A stretch of 64,000 nucleotides of DNA from Rhabdophis nuchalis. Its lineage: Eukaryota; Chordata; Lepidosauria; Squamata; Natricidae. The stretch covers positions 147,010,962 through 147,074,961 of the forward strand of contig CM077644.1 of NCBI GenBank assembly GCA_039707465.1, written 5' to 3'. Under the pieces are notes generated by a model that was given only the letters and a program-made list of their open reading frames with translations, did not search any database and was not told the DNA's origin. A program made the position numbers and the translations under genes. Of this stretch, positions 1-11,825 are shown one piece after another. How positions within the stretch are numbered: position 1 is the stretch's first letter; every line of letters begins with the position of its first letter.

Positions 1-320
1 AGGGACTCAGGGCGGCGCACAGGGAATATAAAATATACATATACATATATACAAAAATATAAGCATTCTTAAAAACTGAATTAAATTAAACCCACCCTGC
101 GCTAAAACCCATATTAAAACCCCTGAATTAAAACTTTGGTCAACTAAAAGCAGTACAGTGTCGAGTAAAATCATGCCAGGCCGGCTTGTTGGAAGAAGTG
201 CGTTTTTAACCGCTGGCGGAACAGGCGGAGGTCCGAGATGACACGGAGTTCGGGAGGTAGAGCGTTCCAGAGGGTTGGGCCCATCACAGAGAAGGCTCTT
301 CCCCTTCCCCATTGCATGTC
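1..320 (-). mobile_element. L2-like LINE 3' end fragment
   Basis: Reverse complement gives the decayed C-terminus of an L2-clade reverse transcriptase (GRAFSVMGPTLWNALPPELR-like, ending QAGLA) followed by a 3' UTR with the same CACCGCCCTGAGTCCCT end seen in the other L2 copies here. It is cut by the window edge. Bases 321-490 next to it show nothing I recognise. Confidence 0.7.
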
Positions 321-739
321 TTCACCACATCTGTTGACCCCTAATTACACAGCTGAATCTGTGCAATTGATGTTAGTTAGCAATGATGACCCACAATTTA
401 TTTTGGGGGACAATCGACATAAAGAGTTCAGACTTCTGGTTAGAGTACCTATTTCTTCTCAGTAGCTCCCCACTCAGATAAAAGGGGGAGCATCACAAAG
501 GGAAGAGAATAAATGTCCCTATGGGGAGAGGGAGCGGTCTACAAGTATTAAATATTATTATTATTAAATGAGTTACTATTTTCTCAGCTACTTATTTTAT
601 TTTATTATTTATTTTATTTTATTAAATTTATACCCCGCCCTTCTCCAAATGGACCCAAATGTACAGCCAAAACATCTACAAGTGTCAGAGATTAAAATTT
701 CAGAAAATGTTGCTGCTAACCTTCCAAGGACATTACATA

Positions 740-1431
740 TCCGCCCTCCGCATAGTCACTCATGCCCTCGTGACATCCCGACTGGACTACTGTAACTCTC
801 TCTACATGGGGCTCCCCTTGAGGTGCACCCGGAGGCTTCAGTTAGTTCAGAATGCAGCCGCGCGAGCAATTATGGGAACCACTAGGTTTACCCATGTAAC
901 ATCGCTCTTGCGCGAGCTGCACTGGCTGCCTGTCGTCTTCCGGGTGCGCTTCAAGGTGTTAGTTATCATCTTTAAAGCGCTCCATGGCTCGGGACCTAGC
1001 TACCTGCGGGATCGGATCCTGCCTCTCACATCCTCACGGCCGATTCGCTCCCACAGAGAGGGACTTCTCCGGGTGCCGTCCACTAGACTTTGTCAGCGGG
1101 CGACGCCCAGGGGAAGGGCTCTCTCTGTGGCGGGCCCGGCCCTCTGGAACGACCTTCCCCCCGATATTAGAACGACCACGGACCTCCGCTCCTTCCGCCT
1201 GAAATTGAAGACTCATCTTTTCCGCCTGGCCGGCCTAGGGTAGTCTCTCTCTCTATGGGTTTTTTAATTGTTTATTTATATTTAGTGGGGATTTTTAGTT
1301 AATGGGATTTTAGCACAGGAATTAGTTTAATCTGTTTTAAATTGTATGTATTTTGTATATTTATTGTTTTTATTCTCCCTGTGCACCGCCCCGAGTCCCT
1401 GTGGGGAGAGGGAGCGGTTAATAAATTCAAC

Positions 1432-1432
<1 letters not shown>
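740..1432 (+). mobile_element. L2-like LINE, RT C-terminus and 3' UTR
   Basis: The frame ending at 1243 holds the C-terminal part of an L2-type reverse transcriptase: [19 protein letters not shown] (thumb region), then [49 protein letters not shown] and [12 protein letters not shown], then a stop. No catalytic RT motifs or endonuclease remain, so the copy is 5'-truncated. The 3' UTR has the GCACCGCCCCGAGTCCCTG end and runs into an ATT microsatellite, as the related copies do. A shorter L2 3' end (about 500-560) lies just upstream. Confidence 0.8.

Positions 1433-1499
<67 letters not shown>
1433..1499 (+). repeat. (ATT)n microsatellite at L2 3' end
   Basis: About 67 bases of uninterrupted ATT directly follow the L2 3' UTR. 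The same pairing occurs at 58931-59006, so the tract probably grew from the LINE 3' tail. Confidence 0.95.
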
Positions 1500-1502
<3 letters not shown>

Positions 1503-2361
1503 AGAATCAGAAGTGCAATAAGTATTTCATACTTAGAACTGGGTTTGGGAGCAGAAAGAAGATATAGGCCAATATTTCAATTATTTCATGTACAATAATT
1601 TATTTTGATAAGGCCATTTCCAGTTCTAATTGAGAGCAAGGTCTCCCACGTATTGCTAAAGTTCTAATGTTTATATTCATGAATACATTCCTAAACAATA
1701 ACTTGGAATACCAATTACAAATATTATCAGAGACAGTGTGTCTTTTGTACTCATTTCGATGAGATATTTGAAATATATTTAAAAAAAGAAATCTGTTCTA
1801 TTTTATGCTCACTTTAGACACACAAATTAAATCCTCTGAATGTGCAGGAATGTCAAAGCAATTAAATACACCAAATGCTTATTACATTTCAAGTTTTATT
1901 TTATCTTCATGTAGTTTTAATTGGCAAAAATTGGGTGAAACTAAGTCTCTAAATCTATCACTGTGGCCCTTAGGCACATGTAGCTGGAGTCTCTGGAATG
2001 AAAATAAGGAAATGGAAGCAATAATGATTTGGGTGATATGGTTCAATCAAATGATTTCAGATTCATACTTTGGATGATACTGTTCAAGAATTAAGAAATA
2101 AAAAATGTTAGTTAGAATTAAACAACTTTATATAGAGTGCTCAATGTACCTTACCTGCTTCGAGGTAGATCAGGATGGTTACCTTCTCATCTGTAGGAGA
2201 AGGATAGGCAGAGCCGGGGGAGTGGAGTCAAGAGAGGTATCAGTTTGGAGTTGTTACATTCCAACAAATAGTCTAAGTCCAACCTCTCTTGAATTCCATT
2301 AACTCTTATCTAATGGCAATTTAGTGCTGACCATTAGTTGATAAGATACTTGGGTGCAAAA
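1500..2361. other. AT-rich unassigned sequence
   Basis: No repeat family, RNA gene or credible coding frame recognised. The short open frames here have no family-like motifs. Confidence 0.5.
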
Positions 2362-2645
2362 GTAAAGGTTCCCCTCGCACATATGTGCTAGTTGTTCCCG
2401 ACTCTAGGGGTGATATTCATCTCCGTTTCAAAGCCAAAGAGCCAGCGCTGTCCGAAGATGTCTCCGTGGTCATGTGGCCGGCAGTGCACGAACACTGTGC
2501 TTTACGTGCTTTTGAACTGCTAGGTTGGCAGAAACTGGGACAAGTAACGGGAGCTCATTCCATTACATGACGCAAAGGATTCAAACTGCTGAACTGCTGA
2601 CCTTTCTGATTGACAAGCTCAGTGTCTTAGCCAATGAGCCCTTTT
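2362..2645 (-). mobile_element. Sauria-type SINE
   Basis: On the minus strand it reads from a tRNA-like head (TGGCTAAGACACTGAGCTTG) to the tail CTAGCACATATGTGCGAGG. That tail is shared with Bov-B LINEs in squamate Sauria SINEs. The same family occurs at 34177-34488 on the plus strand. It is near full length but diverged. Confidence 0.75.
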
Positions 2646-3555
2646 CTTGTGTTAGGCATGAGCAACAAATCAGTTTAATTGGAATTTAATTTGTGGTCCT
2701 GATTCTTCACACCTGAAATCCAGTGGGTGAAGATGGAAGCTAAGTTAGGATGCTTTAGTCTAAGAACATTTTAGGGAGCTGGTTACAGCAGCAAAACATG
2801 GGAGACTACCAGTCACCCCAATTATATCTGCTCATTCCACCAGGTTTAAGATGCAAGAAATGTACCTTCTCAGTCATGGTGTCTTGACTCTGCCTTGCGG
2901 AACAGAATCTCCCCTGAGATTCAGACAGCCCCAAAATTCTAATTAGCCTTCTAGAAACCTGAATACCCATGCCAGAGTCTTCATTGACCCATTGGGCCAG
3001 GTTTTTAGTAGAGTCCCAAGTGTATGGTTAGAATGGATTATAGTTTTAAGAACTCTGCCTTTGTTGTAATATTTTATGTATTTGTCCATTTAATGTTTGT
3101 GAATATAAATACATAAATGCATGCAGCATATACCTAATCTGTTGACTTCCTCAACTGTAATTTTCTCCTACCATACGTAAAAAATCAGAAATCAGAAGTC
3201 CAGGCAGTTAAGATGAATATAACAGTTTATTGCAAGCTTAAGCTCTCTACAATAATTTGAACTACTAATGGTCAAAACAAATTGACGGTAGATAAGAATC
3301 AACAAAATTCAAGATGACCTAGACTTAGATCTCTTGTGGTCACGAACAGGTGCCAGACTGATGAAGCATTTGACCCCTCCCTTGGGCTCAGCCTGCCCAT
3401 CTCCTACACAGTAGTTGTTGCCCTATACCAGTTTTCAACAATATGTTTATTCTTGTTTGCAGACATTACCTAGATTAAGTTCTTTTCAAAGTGTTTTTGA
3501 CTCCTGGTCACTTTGTGGATATATCCAAATAGATTTTTTTTCTTTTTCTGACCCT
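2646..3555. other. Unassigned sequence
   Basis: Low-GC sequence with no repeat, RNA or coding signature that I recognise. Confidence 0.4.
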
Positions 3556-3559
3556 TTAA

Positions 3560-3765
3560 TGGGGTTTTGGGGTGGAGTAAAGGCGACTGAGTGGTGCTGA
3601 GGGTTTACTGGCCAGATACCCTTCCTGATGCCTGTGGGGAGTTCGCAGCAGATATTTTCTCTTTGTGCCCTGATAGAGAAGCATCTGCTGCTGCCTAGAG
3701 TTGAACTCTCAACCTTCTGAGTGGGAGGTGAGCATCTTCACCTCTAGGCCACTACGCCATTCTGG
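3560..3765 (-). mobile_element. tRNA-derived SINE-like repeat
   Basis: The minus strand begins with a tRNA-like head (GCGTAGTGGCCTAGAGGTG, then GAGTTCAACTC as a B-box-like element). It ends in a body also present at 23385-23540. In both places it sits just before a segment resembling Bov-B. The family name is not known to me. Confidence 0.55.
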
Positions 3766-4545
3766 ATATATATTGGCAATAATATGGGAGGGGATTGATA
3801 TTGTCTTCTCCAAGGATATTGGTCTTTAACTGATTCTTTCCTTTCAGAAAGCATTTAGGAAGAAGAGTTTTAATTATGGTTGGTCACTCTGCATCTGAAG
3901 TGATGCATTCAATGTACTTGAACAGCACTGATGCATAAAGCTAGAAAACATTAGCTAAACCCACGACAATACAACGTTAGCGCTTCCACCATCGCTTGCA
4001 TCTCTCATTACCATTCATCATGTTTATAGCTATGTTTAATTCTCTGTTGGCTCCATTATTTCTTTGGAATGTGTTGATGGATACCATAATGAGCATCGCT
4101 CCGAGAGCAATGGGAGCTCATTTTGCAAGAAAGAAGAAAGAAGCAGAGAGGGGAAGGGGAAGAAAAAATGAATAGAAAAGCTCTGTTTTACTGAAAGATC
4201 AATAGGAATTCATCAGCATACCTTTTAATGAAGCAAAGCAAAACAAAATACCAGAGAGAAAAGGAAGAAACCTCTCATAATAGGCAGGGTTAGCTTTGCA
4301 AAAAACACATTTTTATCTTGGAGAACACAGCCATTATTTTATAAACACTTAACTGTTTTGAAAGAGTATGCTGGAATAACTGGCTCAAATTTGTTATTTT
4401 CCATTCATAATTATCTCCAACATGACTACAATGGACAGCCAACACACCCACACACCCATTCACCCACACACAGACATACACACACCCCACTGACCATATT
4501 ACATCTTATAAATCCTGGGGGGGAAATATATGTACCAATTATGAA

Positions 4546-4619
4546 TTCCAGTCCTGCCTTAGACATGAAATTCAGTCTTGGAAAAGTCATTCCCTTTCAG
4601 CCCAACCAACATCACAGGG

Positions 4620-4668
<49 letters not shown>

Positions 4669-4762
4669 GGGTATAAGAGGAGGAAAAAAGTGTGTTGGAT
4701 GTTTGCCACCTAGAGTTATTTGTAAAAATAATAAAGGTGGGATACAAAATAAATAAATAAAC
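4546..4762 (+). mobile_element. tRNA-derived SINE (CAGCCCAAC...TTGAGTTATTTGTAAA type), 5'-truncated
   Basis: Shares its body and its AATAAATAAATAAA tail with the copy at 15853-17094. A GTT microsatellite (about 4619-4669) has expanded at the GGGTTGTTGT segment of the SINE. Confidence 0.65.
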
Positions 4763-5840
4763 TACAGATATGGGAGTCAAAATAAGATCTTACATCTGGA
4801 CTTTTAGTGGAGATGTAGAACATTGTGATCTGAACATAGATTAGAACCCTGTATGGTGTAATCCCAGAGAGCTGAAAAAAATACAGTGAAATATAGCTAT
4901 ACATCAGCTCTTGAGATGAACAGATTAGGGTAACAGAAGCTCTGAACTGGCCATCCATCATATAAATATTGACCTTCTTATCTAATCTGGTTCAGTCAAC
5001 AGTATTCAGCCCACCTGTGTTCCAAATTCATCTTTTCAATAAATTCTTGGCTAGGGCAGCAACCTATTTTCTCTTACATAGAATCGGCTGGATGTGACTT
5101 AAGTATGCAGTTCATTTTCCTTGATATTTCAAATCTGCAAGGCAAGACTCAGGAGCACACGTCAAGAGTTATCAGGCAGTGTTATCTTTAAAAAATAATA
5201 ATAATATGCATGTGAAGCCAGCATGGGGAAGGTTAAAAAAATAAAAATAAACATCTGAAATGGGTTCAAAGAGAATCCATTGTTTGTGTCAGGCTTCAAC
5301 TACTGTAGCTGGTTCTCTGGAAAAAAAAATACAGAGAATACAAAGGAATGGCATTTGATTGTAGAAGAAGCTGTGAAGCCACAACAAAATAATTCTAAAA
5401 GTACTGAGGGTTTTTTTACAAAAAAGAGAAAGGGGAGAGAGATTCTTTGTTCCACCCTCTTTGTCTATTTTCTCCTGCCAGGCTTATGCAGTGGGAATAT
5501 TACCTGACACTCCTGATTCCATCCATCCCCTTTCTATTCCACAACCAGTCTAAATATCAGATAATTGTATTTATTTTAGTCTAGTCTAGGCTAGGCTAGG
5601 CTATATAGTCCAAAGCCATTTAGTTTAGTTTTAAGGCCTTTATAAACCTGGAGATGTGGTTCCCATAGATCCAGAGGCTCATTGCTGTAGTATCTGTGCC
5701 TAACCATGCCAGGGGCTAGCGGAAATTAGAGGAAACATAAATTGTCCTTATATTTCCTTTACTTTCTGGAAGTTTATAATCCAAAACAGATTAACATCCA
5801 AATCAGTTCTTTCTAGAAGAAGTGAGATTCAGAAAATAAT
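4763..5840. other. Unassigned sequence
   Basis: Mostly unique-looking AT-rich DNA. A short tandem run of GGCTA units lies near 5585-5600. No gene recognised. Confidence 0.4.
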
Positions 5841-5849
5841 AATAATAAT

Positions 5850-6840
5850 TTTTAATTTGTTGACCGCTCCTCTCCCCACAGGGACTCGGAGCGGTGCACA
5901 GGGAAAACTAAAACAATAAATATACAAACACATTAAAAACAAATTAAACATATACCTGTGCTAAAATACCCCATTGAAATACTAAAATTCCCAGTTAAAA
6001 CAACTAAAACCCCATAGAGAGAGACTACCCTAGGCCGGCCAAGCAGAAAAGATGTGTTTTTAGTTTTAGACGGAAGGAGCGGAAGTCCGTGGTCGTTCTA
6101 ATGTCGGGGGGAAGGTCGTTCCAGAGGGCTGGGCCCGCCACAGAGAGAGCCCTTCCCCTGGGCGTCGCCCGCTGACAGAGTCTAGCGGACGGCACCCGGA
6201 GAAATCCCTCTCTGTGGGAGCGAATCGGCCGTGAGGATGTATGAGGCAGGATCCGATCCCGCAGATAGCTAGGTCCCGAGCCATGGAGCGCTTTAAAAAT
6301 GATGACTAATACCTTGAAGCGCACCCGGAAGACGACAGGCAGCCAGTGCAGCTCGCGCAAGAGCGGTGTTATGTGGGTAAACTGGAGGTTCCCAGAATTG
6401 CCCGCGCGGCTGCGTTCTGGACCATCTGAAGTCTCCGGGTGCACCTCAAGGGAAGCCCCATGTAGAGAGAGTTACAATAGTCCAGTCGGGATGTCACGAG
6501 AGCATGAGTGACTGTGCGAAGGGCGTCCCGATCCAATAGGGGGCGCAACTGGCGAACCAGGCGAACCTGGTAAAACGCCCTCCTGGCCACGGCTGTCACT
6601 TGATCTTCCATGGACAGCCGGGCATCCAGGAGGACACCCAAGTTGCACGCTCCATCCACAGGGGCAAGATGTTCGCCCCCTATGGCCAGCGATGGAGTCA
6701 ACTGGTTGAATCGGGCAGCCGGAAACCACAGCCACTCGGTCTTGGTCGGGTTGAGCCTGAGTCCGTTACTTCCCATCCAGATCCGCACGGCTTCCAGGCA
6801 CTGGCACATCACCGCTACGGCATAGCGGTGATGTGCCAGT
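5850..6840 (-). mobile_element. L2-like LINE, longest RT remnant in window
   Basis: Two minus-strand frames (6369-6812 and 6025-6444) carry successive parts of one L2 reverse transcriptase. The first runs [57 protein letters not shown] and NAAARAIL. The second runs [39 protein letters not shown] text and LKTHLFCLAGLG. The frames overlap out of register near 6370-6444, so there is at least one frameshift. The YADD-type catalytic motif lies upstream of the truncation and is missing. The 5' junction is a 17-bp hairpin (6800-6840). The AT-rich stretch 6841-6900 just beyond it has tandem AATTATCAATAATC-like units. Confidence 0.8.
6800..6840. repeat. Perfect 17-bp hairpin at L2 5' junction
   Basis: Arms 6800-6816 and 6824-6840 are exact reverse complements (ACTGGCACATCACCGCT) around a 7-base loop. 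One arm belongs to the L2 coding sequence. The other lies beyond the point where L2 homology ends. Confidence 0.9.
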
Positions 6841-7173
6841 AATCAATAATTATCAATAATCAAAAATTATCAAAAATTATCAATAATCACTGATAATTTT
6901 TGTATTTCTCTGTGTATGATAGGAATCCAGAAATTTCTACTGCAAAAAATCTGAGTATCAGTTAGTCAGAAAGCAATTAAATATGCTCTATCAGTCTCTG
7001 TACAGTATTAGCCAAACAGCCAATGAAACAATATTGCTACTTTTATAATAGCATTCAAATATTTCAGTTTTGTTGCTACACATTCAGGCAGTGGTTTAAT
7101 TTGCCCCAAACTCTCATATGGTTTTAACTTAGAATTTTTTTTTCCTTTGGATCTCAATTTTTATACCCTCTTT

Positions 7174-7360
7174 CAGAGGTGGGTTCCTACCGGTTCGGTC
7201 CAGTTCGGCTGAGTAGGTAATAACTCATCCGTCCATGCCCCTGAACTGGTTCTATCAGCAGTGCATAGGCACCGCCATCTTGCTTTTTTACTATTGTGAT
7301 GCATGCACGAAGCGCATCCCTAAGCAAACCGGCAGTAACAGAAGCCGGAACCCACCCCTG
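7174..7360. mobile_element. hAT-type MITE, 187 bp, TSD CCCTCTTT
   Basis: Begins CAGAGGTGGGTTCC and ends GGAACCCACCCCTG, which are imperfect terminal inverted repeats. Both sides carry the identical 8-bp duplication CCCTCTTT (7166-7173 and 7361-7368). An 8-bp duplication with CAG...CTG ends is the hAT signature. Confidence 0.9.
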
Positions 7361-7944
7361 CCCTCTTTTAACATATTTAAAGTTTGAAAGAACTAATTTT
7401 AATTTTTAATATTTAAGATAGATACTTTTACAATGTCAACTGTGGGCATAATGTCCATGATAGCATGCAGCAAGCCAAAAACCAATTCCACATAGAAACA
7501 CACACATAAAGTCAATCATCAAATAGAATAATTAAAAGCCCTAGAAATGCCTCCAATATTTCAAAGAAGGGATAAGAATAGCTCCAATGTTTGAAAAAGC
7601 TGAACACTTTCAATGTCTTAGTTTATTTAATCCACCTACCAGAATTCCCTGAAAGAAGTATAGGATTACTGAGACATTTTATAAGAGAATCCAAACAATA
7701 CAACAGTAAAATAATTAATAAATAGAACATGAAAGAACATGCTTATTACTATGTATAAAACTTACTATCCTGATCTAACGTAGGCACTCAGTAGTCAAAC
7801 CAAAATTGAGTTATGTGGCCCTGCTTCACTTTATGGAAATGGAGCTTTGGGCTTTAAGGCAGTGTCTTGACAGGGAAAAGTCAAACATTTCACCTCCATG
7901 TTGGGCCATCTTGCTTTGCCCAGCTGCTTTGGCAAATACTGCAT

Positions 7945-8162
7945 AGCAATAGCACTTATGTAGATTTATATACCGCTTCATAGTTCTTTACAACATTGCC
8001 TAAGCAGTTTACAGAGTCCGCATATTGCCCCCAACAATCTGGGTCCTCATTTTATGGACCTCAGAAGGATGGAAGGCTGAGTCAACCTTGAGCTGTTGAG
8101 GATTGAACTGCTGGCAGTCAGCAGAATTAGCCAGCAATTCTGCATTCTAAGCCCTGTGTGAC
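7945..8162 (-). mobile_element. tRNA-derived SINE (GGTGGCGCAGTGG type)
   Basis: Minus-strand copy of the most frequent SINE here, with the conserved body AAATGAGGACCCAGATTG and tail TATATAAGTCTAAGTGCTAT. Other copies are at 22994, 23821, 26331, 45543, 52624 and 62638. Confidence 0.75.
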
Positions 8163-8787
8163 TGTGTAATGGATGGAACTTAGAATCCAAGCAAATCTAA
8201 AGTTGGAGTTGAAGAAGATGCCTGAGGGAGCCTTTTTGCAAGATGCAGTGGAAAAATGGGCTAGCATGGAAACTTAATTTGGCTGTTTTATTGGCACCTG
8301 CAGATGTTGAATCTGAAATCTGCTGATGTTGTGACAAAGCCAGAGTATTGCTGTGGTTCAGAACTTTCAATGTCCATGACTCACCTTTTTGGCAAATAGA
8401 ACTACAATGATTCTGTTGCCATCATTTCCTGCTTCAAGAGTTTGTTATCACAACTCTTGGCATGGCGAAGACTAAGCGTTCTTTTCAATGAACTACGCAT
8501 AGCCATGGCTTCTACTGTCATGTTTGGTTGGCTGGGAGAATATATATAAATGGTCAAACACCTTTTAAGTGATTACTGATATCAGACAGTGACCCAGTAA
8601 TAAAGGTGTTCACACTTACAGTGAGGGTTGTTTGTTATGGCCTGAGAGCACTTGAACATTTGACAAATATGTGTAAAGGTCTCTCATTATATTCAATGTT
8701 TTCTTAGCTCATGGAGGACACACTGAATTTTACATCAACCTGCCTTTAAAGGATAGAACAGTGTTTCTCAATCACATCAACTGTAAA

Positions 8788-8857
8788 ATGTATGATAGAA
8801 TGAAGACCACGTGAAGTGTTAATACCACTTTATAATGCCTTGGTAAGGCCACACTTG
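8788..8857 (+). mobile_element. CR1 LINE fragment
   Basis: About 70 bases match the CR1 segment at 50665-50710 (ATACCACTTTATAA, then GGTAAGGCCACACTTGG), the part encoding the LVRPHLEY region. A GGGA microsatellite (8858-8911) follows directly. Confidence 0.65.
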
Positions 8858-8916
8858 GGGAGGGGAGGGAGGGAGGGAGGGAGGGGGGGAAGGAGGGAGG
8901 GAGGGAGGGAGGATAA

Positions 8917-9321
8917 TGTCAGCTGTCTAGATAAAGAATCCAAAAAGAGAGCTCCTGTGAGCTTGTGCTTCCCAAAAGTAAAAATTTATTGAATACACTA
9001 CATTGGCACAGAAGAAACAAAACCAGCTCTGGTTTTCCTATGTTAAAGCTCACATAGTTAAACTTGATTTTCCCTTTCCCCCCGCCCCCAGTTCATTGCA
9101 TTGTCCAATTGCATTTGCTTCTTTTGTTATGGGAATAGTCCAGATCATCCAAACACCTGCATTGTATGACCTTGGGGGTGGCCGTAGGGTCTCACTACCT
9201 GCAGACAGAGTCTTGGCATTCCATTCCCACCCCGACATTCCAAAAAAAAACCCTCTCTCCTGATTGTTGTCAAGCTGAGAGCTAAGAAGCAACTAGGTGA
9301 AAGAGTGAATCACTCTTGACA
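8917..9321 (-). mobile_element. Solo LTR, 405 bp
   Basis: Plus-strand ends are TGTCAGCTG and CTCTTGACA (TG...CA). Flanks are GATAA (8912-8916) and GATAT (9322-9326), a 5-bp duplication with one mismatch. On the minus strand AATAAA lies near the 3' side, which gives the orientation. There are no internal retroviral genes alongside, as expected for a recombined solo LTR. The family is not identified. Confidence 0.65.
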
Positions 9322-9860
9322 GATATTGTCTCACTACGTAAGGATTTGGGACTTGGTGTATTGGTTTTAGTGGCAGTATTGCAATCTTTGAGATGCCATT
9401 GTACAGGTTATATTTTTCAGGAGGAATCCACTTATTCTTCCTATTGGATTTTCACACTAGAGCAGCTGCACTTTTGTGTGTTAGAGCATCAACCATTCAT
9501 TGGTCTGCCATTCCCAACATCTCTTCCATGTCATGAGTCTGTACTTCCTCTTGCACCTCTTCCGCTGTGAAGGGTGATTGAATGCTCTAACCATGAGGAC
9601 AGCACAGATGGTTGCAGTTGGAGGAGAAATTATAACACACAGTTCTAAAATATATTCCAGTATCTCCTTTATCAATGAGGTAAAGCTGCAGTTTCAGCCA
9701 ACAGACATAGAGACCGGTCCTTGAAAGAAATGGGGAGTACCTCTCCCAGAGCCCTTTCTTGATAGCAGGTCTTCTATTGCAGACCTGAGATCAGAGGGGT
9801 TGGCTGGGGATGCAGCTATGAACATTCCTTCTTTTATAATCACATTTTTAATTTCATATA
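9322..9860. other. Unassigned sequence between two solo LTRs
   Basis: No gag, pol or env-like frame is visible between the two LTRs. They differ in sequence, so this is not a provirus. Confidence 0.5.
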
Positions 9861-9866
9861 GCAACT

Positions 9867-10414
9867 TGTTCTGACACACACACACACACACGGCCTGTGA
9901 AGAGTACAAAGCACAGGCTTGACTGCTTGCCACTGTTTAATTGCTGAGATTAGGAATTCCTTGGCTGTGAGGCCAGATAACTCACGTTAAACGCTGCAGC
10001 ACCTTTTCACACAGAGAGTCCCAAACAGACATGACTCAAATGCACAGACAGTCTCGACTATGATTTTGAACTGTTGTTTCCTGAAAATGGCCCCTCTCCC
10101 AAAGCCTTCCCTATAAGCTCTCTTGGGAAGGGCCAATCAACAAGCATCTGGTGACCATCCTGCAAGCCTGCCTCTGATGCAATTGCTGCCTCTGTCTCTC
10201 AGCCCTGTGTAATCTAGCATCAGGGACAAACTGCCTCTGATCCTCCCCACTACTCCATGCCTCAGGTGCCTCCTAGTGGCCAACCAGCCTCTCTGCTTCC
10301 TGCTCTGCCTCTGAACCCTGCCCAAGGTCTTCCTCATCTTCCAGGGCAGACTCATAGGGCTCTTCGCTAGAAGAGTCCATCAGCAGCTCATCCGGAGCCG
10401 GCTGGGCCACAACA
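9867..10414 (-). mobile_element. Solo LTR, 548 bp, TSD GCAACT
   Basis: Ends are TGTTCTGAC and GGCCACAACA on the plus strand. GCAACT occurs on both sides (9861-9866 and 10415-10420). The minus-strand sequence starts TGTTGTGGCCCAGCCGGC and shares its beginning, a TGATTGGCCC block, an AGTTATCTGGC block and the GTCAGAACA end with the LTR at 46276-46855, so the two are one family. An AC run (about 9875-9892) lies near its 3' end. Confidence 0.8.
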
Positions 10415-10929
10415 GCAACTATTTACTCTACTTGTTTGAAAAGAGTAAAATTACCCAGCAACTTTCTGGCAATAAACTGGCAGAAATGCACAACAGTCAT
10501 GTTTGCTGTTCTTCCCCTCCCTTCCCTTGGAAAAATCTCTAAAATTCCTCCCCAGCTCAATAATAGGAGGGAATCTATTTAGATTCACTGAATTGCATTT
10601 CCCTCAGCATCAGGCGTGTGATGGATGGTGTTTGTCTATGTCCACCCCTAATCACCCCTTCCGTTTTGGCCAAACTGATGCAAACATTTCTGACAGCCAG
10701 GAGGGGAAAAAACAGCTTTGACAAGTTCTCTCTTTTTTCTCCCCAGACAAGTCAAGTCAGGAGATTGCATAGCCTGGACATGCTGTTTGTTTGTTTTGTT
10801 TCAAAATAAATAAGTAAAGGTAGAGAATATAGAGCAATGATTGTGCTTTGCTCTTGATATTTATGTGTGCAAAGAGCTGATTTTTAGGGCAATAAATCTC
10901 TTTTTGACTCTTTCTCCCTCTCTCTTTCG

Positions 10930-11007
10930 TTCACTTACACACACACAGAAAGAGAGAGAGAGAGAGAGGGAGGGAGGGAGGGAGGGAGGGAGGGAGGGAG
11001 GGAGAGG
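10930..11007 (+). repeat. Compound (AC)n(AG)n(GGGA)n microsatellite
   Basis: Three adjoining simple repeats in the order CA, GA and GGGA. The open frames across it are low-complexity artefacts. Bases 10421-10929 and 11008-11825 show no recognised feature. Confidence 0.9.
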
Positions 11008-11825
11008 GAGAGAAGCATTGCAAATACCACCTTAATGGCTGTGCTTTTCTCTCCAAAGTAGGTTTATAGTGGTATATAATAAGAGTTAATCCGTGAAGTG
11101 TCACTGGGGCTTTCAATGTGCCAAGATAAAATGCCTTGTTATTTTTAAAAGTTTCCAAAAAAGAACATAACTGCTTTGCTATTAATGGGATTTTCCCCCC
11201 CTTTATATATCCAGAGAACCATATTCATAATGGAAATATTCACCCATTCCAGATAGGAAGATGGCTGATATTAGTGTTCAGGAACAACAGGAAACAAAGA
11301 GATTTAATAAGCAAATAGGACCATTTCTTTTTAAAATGGGGACAATCAGCTGGCAGGAAATATACCAAAGTTGCCGCGATTCAGGCAACTGCTATATCTC
11401 ATTTAAAGCTTATATCATCCTGCAGGAAGCTGGTGTGTTTATATGCTTATGATACAATTCAGAATGTAGCTGCCATTGCAAAATAAACACAGTGGGAAGG
11501 AAAACATGCATCTTTCTAGAAGCGTCCATATGTTAGAAAGAAACAGAGGTACAGACCTTCCCATTTTAAGGTATTCAGGGACAGTCATCCCTGAACACAA
11601 CATGCATAATAAAATCAAGCCTCGTAGTCTTTCAAGATAGGATAGGCCAAATCTAACCAAATGTAATATAATTGGAAGTTACACTGCAAAGGTCTTTGTG
11701 TGGTAACTCTTTCTATGGTAATTTATGAATGTACAGTGGAAGCACAATCACAAAGTTAGAGGACTTCTTGTAGACTGCCTAGTTCAACCAGAGAGCATCC
11801 TCAGCAAATAACTATCCACCCTCTT

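Noticed and set aside
8917..10414. A provirus bounded by two LTRs
   Set aside because: The two LTRs differ in sequence and have separate target duplications, and no retroviral coding lies between.
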